The translations under genes were made by a program, and so were the position numbers. From contig CAMAUG010000145.1 of assembly GCA_945861255.1 (NCBI GenBank), positions 1 through 9,205 of the forward strand: a DNA stretch of 9,205 nt. The letters run 5' to 3'. How positions within the stretch are numbered: the first letter of the stretch is position 1; every line of letters starts with the position of its first letter. The notes beneath the pieces were generated by a model. The model saw only the letters and a program-made list of their open reading frames with translations, made no database searches and was not told the origin of the DNA. This DNA is from Candidatus Sulfopaludibacter sp. SbA3. GTDB taxonomy: Bacteria; Acidobacteriota; Terriglobia; Bryobacterales; Bryobacteraceae. This document shows, piece by piece, positions 6,269 through 9,205 of this stretch.

Positions 6269-7402
6269 ATGGCTACCTCCAAGACGCGCGTTGAGAACCG
6301 GCTGGGACAGATTCGGAAGAACCGCGGCGTGGGGGCCTCCGATCTGGCGAGGCGCGTGAACGTCAGCCGGCAAACGATTTACGCGATCGAAGCCGGAACT
6401 TATGTGCCGAATACCGAGCTGGCGCTCCATTTGGCGCGAGAGCTGGAAGTCACCGTTGACGATTTATTTGCGTTAACCGCAGGCGTGCAGACATCCAATG
6501 AATCCGTGGCGGCGGAGATGCTCAGCGCCTCCCCGCCGGTGGAAGGCCAGCCGGTGCGTGTATGTCAGGTGACCGGCTCGCGCTGGGTGGGGGTGCCGGT
6601 GAGCGCCACGCCGTACTACCTGCCGGAGGCGGATGGACTGGTCAGGCGTTCCACCCGCGCGAAAGGACGCGCGGACCTGGTGGTATTCGCCAAGGAAGAA
6701 GCCGCCCACAAGCGACTGGTGCTGGCGGGGTGCGATCCAGCCACCAGTCTGCTGGCGAACATGGTGGAGCGGAGCAGCGGCGTGGAAGTAGTCTCAGCCG
6801 CGGCGTCCAGCAAACTGGCTTTGGCGTGGCTCAAGGAAGGCAAGGTGCACATCGCGGGGTCGCACCTGGAAGATGCCAGGACAGGCGAGTTCAACCTGCC
6901 GTACATCCGCGAGGAATTCCCGGGCGACGAGATGATGGTGGTCACTTTCGCCAGATGGGAAGAGGGCATGGTGGTGGCGTCCGGCAACCCTCAAAATATT
7001 CGAGAACCGGCGGATCTGGCTCGCAAGGATGTTCGGATCGTGAATCGCGAAGCAGGCTCGGGAAGCCGCGCGCTGTTGGACAAGTTGCTGAAGAAGGCCG
7101 GTGTCGGCGCAAACAAGGTGCGCGGCTATGAGCGCGTTGCGTTTGGACACTTGGCCGCGGCGTATTGCGTGAGTTCCGGCGAGGCGGAGGCCTGCATGGC
7201 GACGCGACCGGCGGCGCGAACTTTTGGGTTGGACTTCGTGCCTCTCCGCAGTGCCCGCTACGATCTGGTGATGCGCAAACGAACGGCGGATCTGCCTGCC
7301 GTCAAGGCGTTCCTCGACGTACTGCAACGCGCCGCGCTGCGCCGGAAACTGGAAATGCTGGCTGGGTACGACACTTCACAAACGGGGACGCTGGTCAGCT
7401 GA
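6269..7402 (+). CDS. XRE-family regulator fused to a COG1910/PBP_like ligand-binding domain
   Basis: This 377-aa protein looks like a one-component transcriptional regulator. Residues about 8-68 form an XRE helix-turn-helix (LGQIRKNRGVGASDLARRV, then NVSRQTIYAIEAGTYVP). Residues about 145-372 match the PBP_like domain (COG1910), related to periplasmic molybdate-binding proteins but cytoplasmic here, as there is no signal peptide. Visible family motifs are LAGCDPATSLL (152-162), IAGSHLEDA (195-203), VNREAGSGSRALLDKLL (258-274), the segment YCVSSGEAEACM (299-310), FVPLRSARYDLV (323-334) and GYDTSQTG (366-373). The linker between (about 75-140) may add dimer contacts. Family precedent points to molybdate, tungstate or a related small ligand, but the ligand is inferred. 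It lies 12 nt after the receptor gene with its own good ribosome site, so it probably controls the operon in response to what the receptor brings in. Confidence 0.88.
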   Translation: MATSKTRVENRLGQIRKNRGVGASDLARRVNVSRQTIYAIEAGTYVPNTELALHLARELEVTVDDLFALTAGVQTSNESVAAEMLSASPPVEGQPVRVCQVTGSRWVGVPVSATPYYLPEADGLVRRSTRAKGRADLVVFAKEEAAHKRLVLAGCDPATSLLANMVERSSGVEVVSAAASSKLALAWLKEGKVHIAGSHLEDARTGEFNLPYIREEFPGDEMMVVTFARWEEGMVVASGNPQNIREPADLARKDVRIVNREAGSGSRALLDKLLKKAGVGANKVRGYERVAFGHLAAAYCVSSGEAEACMATRPAARTFGLDFVPLRSARYDLVMRKRTADLPAVKAFLDVLQRAALRRKLEMLAGYDTSQTGTLVS

Positions 7403-7582
7403 AACTGTGCTTTGAAGACGGCCTGAAGAGCCGATATGGCAACCCCCAATCCGATGGGAAAAAATCCGACTTCACTCCGCGCATTTTTGGGCTTCCCGGG
7501 GCGCCAAAGGCGACGTTTCAAAATTCTGGCGCGTGTTTCATCGCACCATGCAAGACAACTGACTGTCGGGTACATCGGTAAA

Positions 7583-8287
7583 ATGGCAGTCATGAACATG
7601 TCACGAACCCTGGCTGTCATCGGAGTCGCGATCAGCCTTGGCGCTCAGAGCCTTACCACCGTCCACCAAAGTCGCGTCAGAGATTTTGCGGAGCGTAGCG
7701 CCAAGTTAGATACAAGGTTCGAATCCCATGTCTTCCAGAGCCGTAACGGGCGCACGATGCCTTATCGTTTGTTTCGCCCCTCCGAAGGCTCAGACAAACT
7801 TCCGCTAGTGGTTTACCTGCATGGCTCAGGTGGCTTAGGCGATGATAATATCCGCCAAATCGAGGGAGGAAATATCTTCGGCACGCATGTGTGGGCGCTC
7901 GACGACAATCAATCTCGCCTCCCTGCTTTCGTCATTGCACCGCAGACGCATGTATCTCAAGGTTGGGGGCAGGAAGGTATGGAAATTGCGATCGAACTTA
8001 CTCAAGCTCTGATTCGCGATTTGCCGATCGACCCAGCAAGAATCTACCTGACGGGCCAATCTATGGGAGGAATGGGCACCTGGAATATGTTGGCCGCGCA
8101 TCCGCAGTTCTTTGCGGCAGCTGTAATCGTATGCGGAGGCGGCGATCCGGGCCAAGCGTCCCTAATACGTGGGACGCCAATTTGGATTTTTCACGGGACT
8201 CGCGATAAGGCTATCCGCGTTGAAAGTGCGCGATTGATCGCACAAGCCCTGACAAAGGAAGGCAACAAACCTAAGTACACGAGGTGA
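7583..8287 (+). CDS. Secreted alpha/beta-hydrolase (predicted esterase/peptidase, COG4099-like), 3'-truncated
   Basis: The family are secreted serine esterases or peptidases. In-frame ATGs at 7583, 7592 and 7598 all lead into a signal peptide (MSRTLAVIGVAISLGAQS); I give the first, 234 aa, since no Shine-Dalgarno decides. The frame is open further upstream to 7436 but that would bury the signal. Seen in order: SRNGRTMPYRLFRPSE (53-68), the oxyanion region VVYLHGSGG (77-85), the nucleophile elbow LTGQSMGGMGTW (156-167, Ser160) and the acid in HGTRDKAIRV (204-213, Asp208). It then ends ...GNKPKYTR. In this family that point is normally followed by a short GVGH-type segment carrying the catalytic histidine and about 20-30 more residues; these are absent, and no downstream frame restores them. 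Base composition is less GC-rich than the receptor operon (29/60 at 7681-7740 against 39/60 at 5941-6000). It is probably inactive, a degraded gene. Confidence 0.78.
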   Translation: MAVMNMSRTLAVIGVAISLGAQSLTTVHQSRVRDFAERSAKLDTRFESHVFQSRNGRTMPYRLFRPSEGSDKLPLVVYLHGSGGLGDDNIRQIEGGNIFGTHVWALDDNQSRLPAFVIAPQTHVSQGWGQEGMEIAIELTQALIRDLPIDPARIYLTGQSMGGMGTWNMLAAHPQFFAAAVIVCGGGDPGQASLIRGTPIWIFHGTRDKAIRVESARLIAQALTKEGNKPKYTR

Positions 8288-8313
8288 GTTGCGTAACATC
8301 CCGCTGCAATCAG

Positions 8314-8445
8314 TTAGGTGGGCTTCAAGTTTATTGATGCGCCTGCGCAAGCGTGGCTGAAGACACCCGGCACTTGGGGAAACCGGCCGACATACCACTT
8401 GCCATCTTTCCAGTACTCCATTCGAATGCGGAGAGCCGCCGCCAT
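8314..8445 (-). pseudogene. HicB/UPF0150-like antitoxin, N-terminal fragment
   Basis: A 43-codon minus-strand frame from ATG 8445 to TAA 8314 encodes RIRMEYWKDGKWYVGRFP and then QVPGVFS. This is the signature start of HicB/UPF0150-type antitoxins, whose family continues with a QG-T-L-like turn and an ELEENI-type helix to about 70 aa. Here similarity stops after residue 30 (VFS); the tail HACAGASINLKPT does not fit. A different frame from about 8355 leftwards (SQPRLRRRINKLEAHLTD) looks more like the missing helix, so a frameshift or small deletion is likely. No HicA-like toxin is visible beside it. It lies 33 nt downstream of the carD stop and 26 nt from the convergent, truncated esterase. I judge it non-functional; a short expressed peptide cannot be excluded. 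Confidence 0.6.
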
Positions 8446-8478
8446 TGCAACTCCAGTATCACGGGCGGCACCTACGCG

Positions 8479-8994
8479 CTACATCGGCTCGGGCAAGCAC
8501 AATTGAGCATTGTCCAGAGCCTGATCCAGAATGCGGACGGTATCGGATTCCGCCCATCCGCGCGAGGTGGAAAGCTCCGTGACCAGCATGTGGCGCGAGC
8601 GGTCCAGCATTTTCTTTTCGCGAAACGACAATGGCTGGTGCAGTTGCAGCACCAGCAGGCTCTTGAGCACTTCGGCGATCTCCAGCAGGCTGCCGCTCTG
8701 CATCTTGAAGGTGTTCTCGCGGAAACGGTCTTTCCAGTCCTGATGGGTATTGCGGCGGCGCTTGGGTTCGCCCAGATACTCCAGCACTTTGGCCAGCTCT
8801 CCGTTACGGGTCACACGCCGCAGGCGCAGGTCACCGGCATGGGAGAACGGGACCATCACCGTCAGGCTTGAATAGGCGAGACGCAGCAGGTAGAAGCGCT
8901 CCAGGTTTCCCGCAAACGGGCGGCTGCTGATGTTCTCGATGGTGGCTACGCCATGGTTCGGGTAGATGATTTTTTCACCGATCTGAAAAGTCAT
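8479..8994 (-). CDS. CarD/CdnL-family transcriptional regulator
   Basis: This 171-aa protein belongs to the CarD/CdnL family, which binds the RNA polymerase beta subunit and stabilises open promoter complexes, especially at rRNA-type promoters. Residues 1-60 form the RNA-polymerase-interacting Tudor-like domain (FQIGEKIIYPNHGVATIENI ... FYLLRLAYSSLTVMVPF). The helical DNA-contacting C-terminal part includes DWKDRFREN (86-94), where Trp87 corresponds to the tryptophan that wedges the -10 minor groove in mycobacterial CarD, then GSLLEIAEVLKSLL and LSFREKKMLDRSRHMLVTEL (122-141). Length matches M. tuberculosis CarD (162 aa) and M. xanthus CdnL (164 aa). ATG 8994 opens directly into the conserved FQIGE start; no strong Shine-Dalgarno precedes it. 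A promoter lies at 9030-9058, adjoining an insertion-sequence end. The gene appears intact. Acidobacterial genomes often carry more than one family member, so this may not be the housekeeping copy. Confidence 0.93.
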   Translation of the reverse strand: MTFQIGEKIIYPNHGVATIENISSRPFAGNLERFYLLRLAYSSLTVMVPFSHAGDLRLRRVTRNGELAKVLEYLGEPKRRRNTHQDWKDRFRENTFKMQSGSLLEIAEVLKSLLVLQLHQPLSFREKKMLDRSRHMLVTELSTSRGWAESDTVRILDQALDNAQLCLPEPM

Positions 8995-9029
8995 GCGAGG
9001 ACCAATGCAGAAGAAACCGGCTTCGCAGC

Positions 9030-9058
9030 ATCTTAAGCTGAACTGGCACTTCTGTCAA
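9030..9058 (-). promoter_or_regulatory. Strong sigma70-like promoter driving carD, possibly IS-derived
   Basis: Read on the minus strand, TTGACA (9058-9053) and TAAGAT (9035-9030) are separated by exactly 17 nt. The -35 is a perfect consensus; the -10 matches 4 of 6. Transcription would begin near 9023, about 28 nt before the carD ATG. The -35 lies only 24 nt beyond the transposase stop (9082), so it may belong to the end of the insertion sequence while the -10 belongs to the target DNA. Confidence 0.7.
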
Positions 9059-9205
9059 GGGTGGGCGACATAGAAGTGGAATCAGGCCGCACGCCGGGAC
9101 TCCCAGTAATCCTCGAAGCGACCGTTGAGATGACAACATCGCAGGGCGATGATGGCGTTGGCGCCACGGACGGTCCAGAACATGCCGGATTGTTTGAGAC
9201 GGGAA
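9053..9205 (-). mobile_element. Insertion sequence end (ISKra4-like), partial
   Basis: The window's right edge contains the 3' end of a transposase gene, read on the minus strand, and about 25-30 nt of non-coding DNA that should include the terminal inverted repeat. I cannot define the exact tip, because the other end is outside the window. GTCAAGGGTGGGCGACATAG (9054-9073) is a candidate for the terminal repeat. The boundary given at 9053 is a guess based on the short 3' non-coding tail usual in such elements. Confidence 0.5.
9082..9205 (-). CDS. ISKra4-like transposase, C-terminal 40 residues (partial)
   Basis: The minus-strand frame running in from the right edge ends in TGA at 9084-9082 and encodes SRLKQSGMFWTVRGANAI, then IALRCCHLNGRFEDYW and ESRRAA. 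The pattern of a QSGM-W motif, a GANAIIALR helix and a final GRFEDYWE-R segment is the typical C-terminus of ISKra4-family DDE transposases, where W-GA-AI-LR is highly conserved. The start and catalytic residues lie outside the window. Codon use and frame look intact here, so the element may be complete. The family name is from recognition of the motif, not a search; a closely related DDE family is the alternative. Confidence 0.82.
   Translation of the reverse strand, partial: SRLKQSGMFWTVRGANAIIALRCCHLNGRFEDYWESRRAA

Noticed and set aside
6562..7131. 189-aa + strand frame inside the COG1910 regulator
   Set aside because: It is the shifted frame of a gene with clear family motifs; its composition is Gly/Arg/Gln-rich low complexity.
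7486..7508. Possible terminator hairpin TTTGGG...GCCAAA after the regulator gene
   Set aside because: Pairing breaks after five bases and no T-tract follows.
8318..8506. + strand frame starting at GTG 8318 as a possible continuation of the hydrolase
   Set aside because: Its sequence (GFKFIDAPAQAWLKTPGTW) shows no catalytic-His segment; it is the complement of the HicB-like fragment.
8353..8871. 172-aa + strand frame antisense to carD
   Set aside because: The minus strand carries an intact CarD with conserved Trp87 and family motifs; the + frame has none.
1..9205. CRISPR array, tRNA or rRNA genes
   Set aside because: No spaced 25-40 bp direct repeats and no recognisable cloverleaf or rRNA core sequences were seen.

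Overview
The window looks like a chromosomal accessory stretch from a member of the Acidobacteriota, probably Solibacter-like. This rests on four things: a large Oar-type TonB-dependent receptor with an N-terminal carboxypeptidase-regulatory-like domain, a CarD/CdnL-type regulator, high GC through most of the window, and secreted proteins of no clear family. The assignment is inference from gene content; no rRNA or tRNA gene is present.

Layout. Positions 1-311 hold no gene I can support. A two-gene type II toxin-antitoxin pair follows on the + strand (312-959: ribbon-helix-helix antitoxin, then a PIN-domain VapC/FitB-like toxin). Convergent to it is a minus-strand gene for a secreted protein of unknown function (2217 down to 1075). 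Divergent from that gene, a small helix-rich protein of about 100 aa is read rightward; a sigma70-like promoter (TTGCAC-17-TATACT) places its start at GTG 2384 rather than further upstream. The main unit is a two-gene operon: a 1114-aa TonB-dependent receptor (2912-6256), then after 12 nt an XRE-HTH protein fused to a COG1910/PBP_like small-ligand-binding domain (6269-7402). The receptor's start codon lies inside a perfect 9-bp inverted repeat. Together these suggest a compact sense-and-import module: an outer-membrane gate, a cytoplasmic sensor-regulator, and a possible operator or RNA hairpin at the receptor start.

The right end is a mosaic of broken parts. A secreted alpha/beta-hydrolase (7583-8287), in visibly less GC-rich DNA, stops before the region where its family carries the catalytic histidine. 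Facing it, only 26 nt away, is the N-terminal part of a HicB/UPF0150-like antitoxin on the minus strand (8445-8314). Upstream of that fragment is an intact CarD/CdnL-type regulator (8994-8479, minus). At the window edge is the 3' end of an ISKra4-like transposase (9205-9082, minus). Between the transposase stop and carD sits a strong outward promoter (TTGACA-17-TAAGAT), whose -35 may belong to the insertion-sequence end, which would put carD under an IS-derived hybrid promoter.

The most interesting points are the inverted repeat at the receptor start, the receptor plus COG1910-regulator operon, and the possible IS-carD hybrid promoter. None could be checked here by database search.
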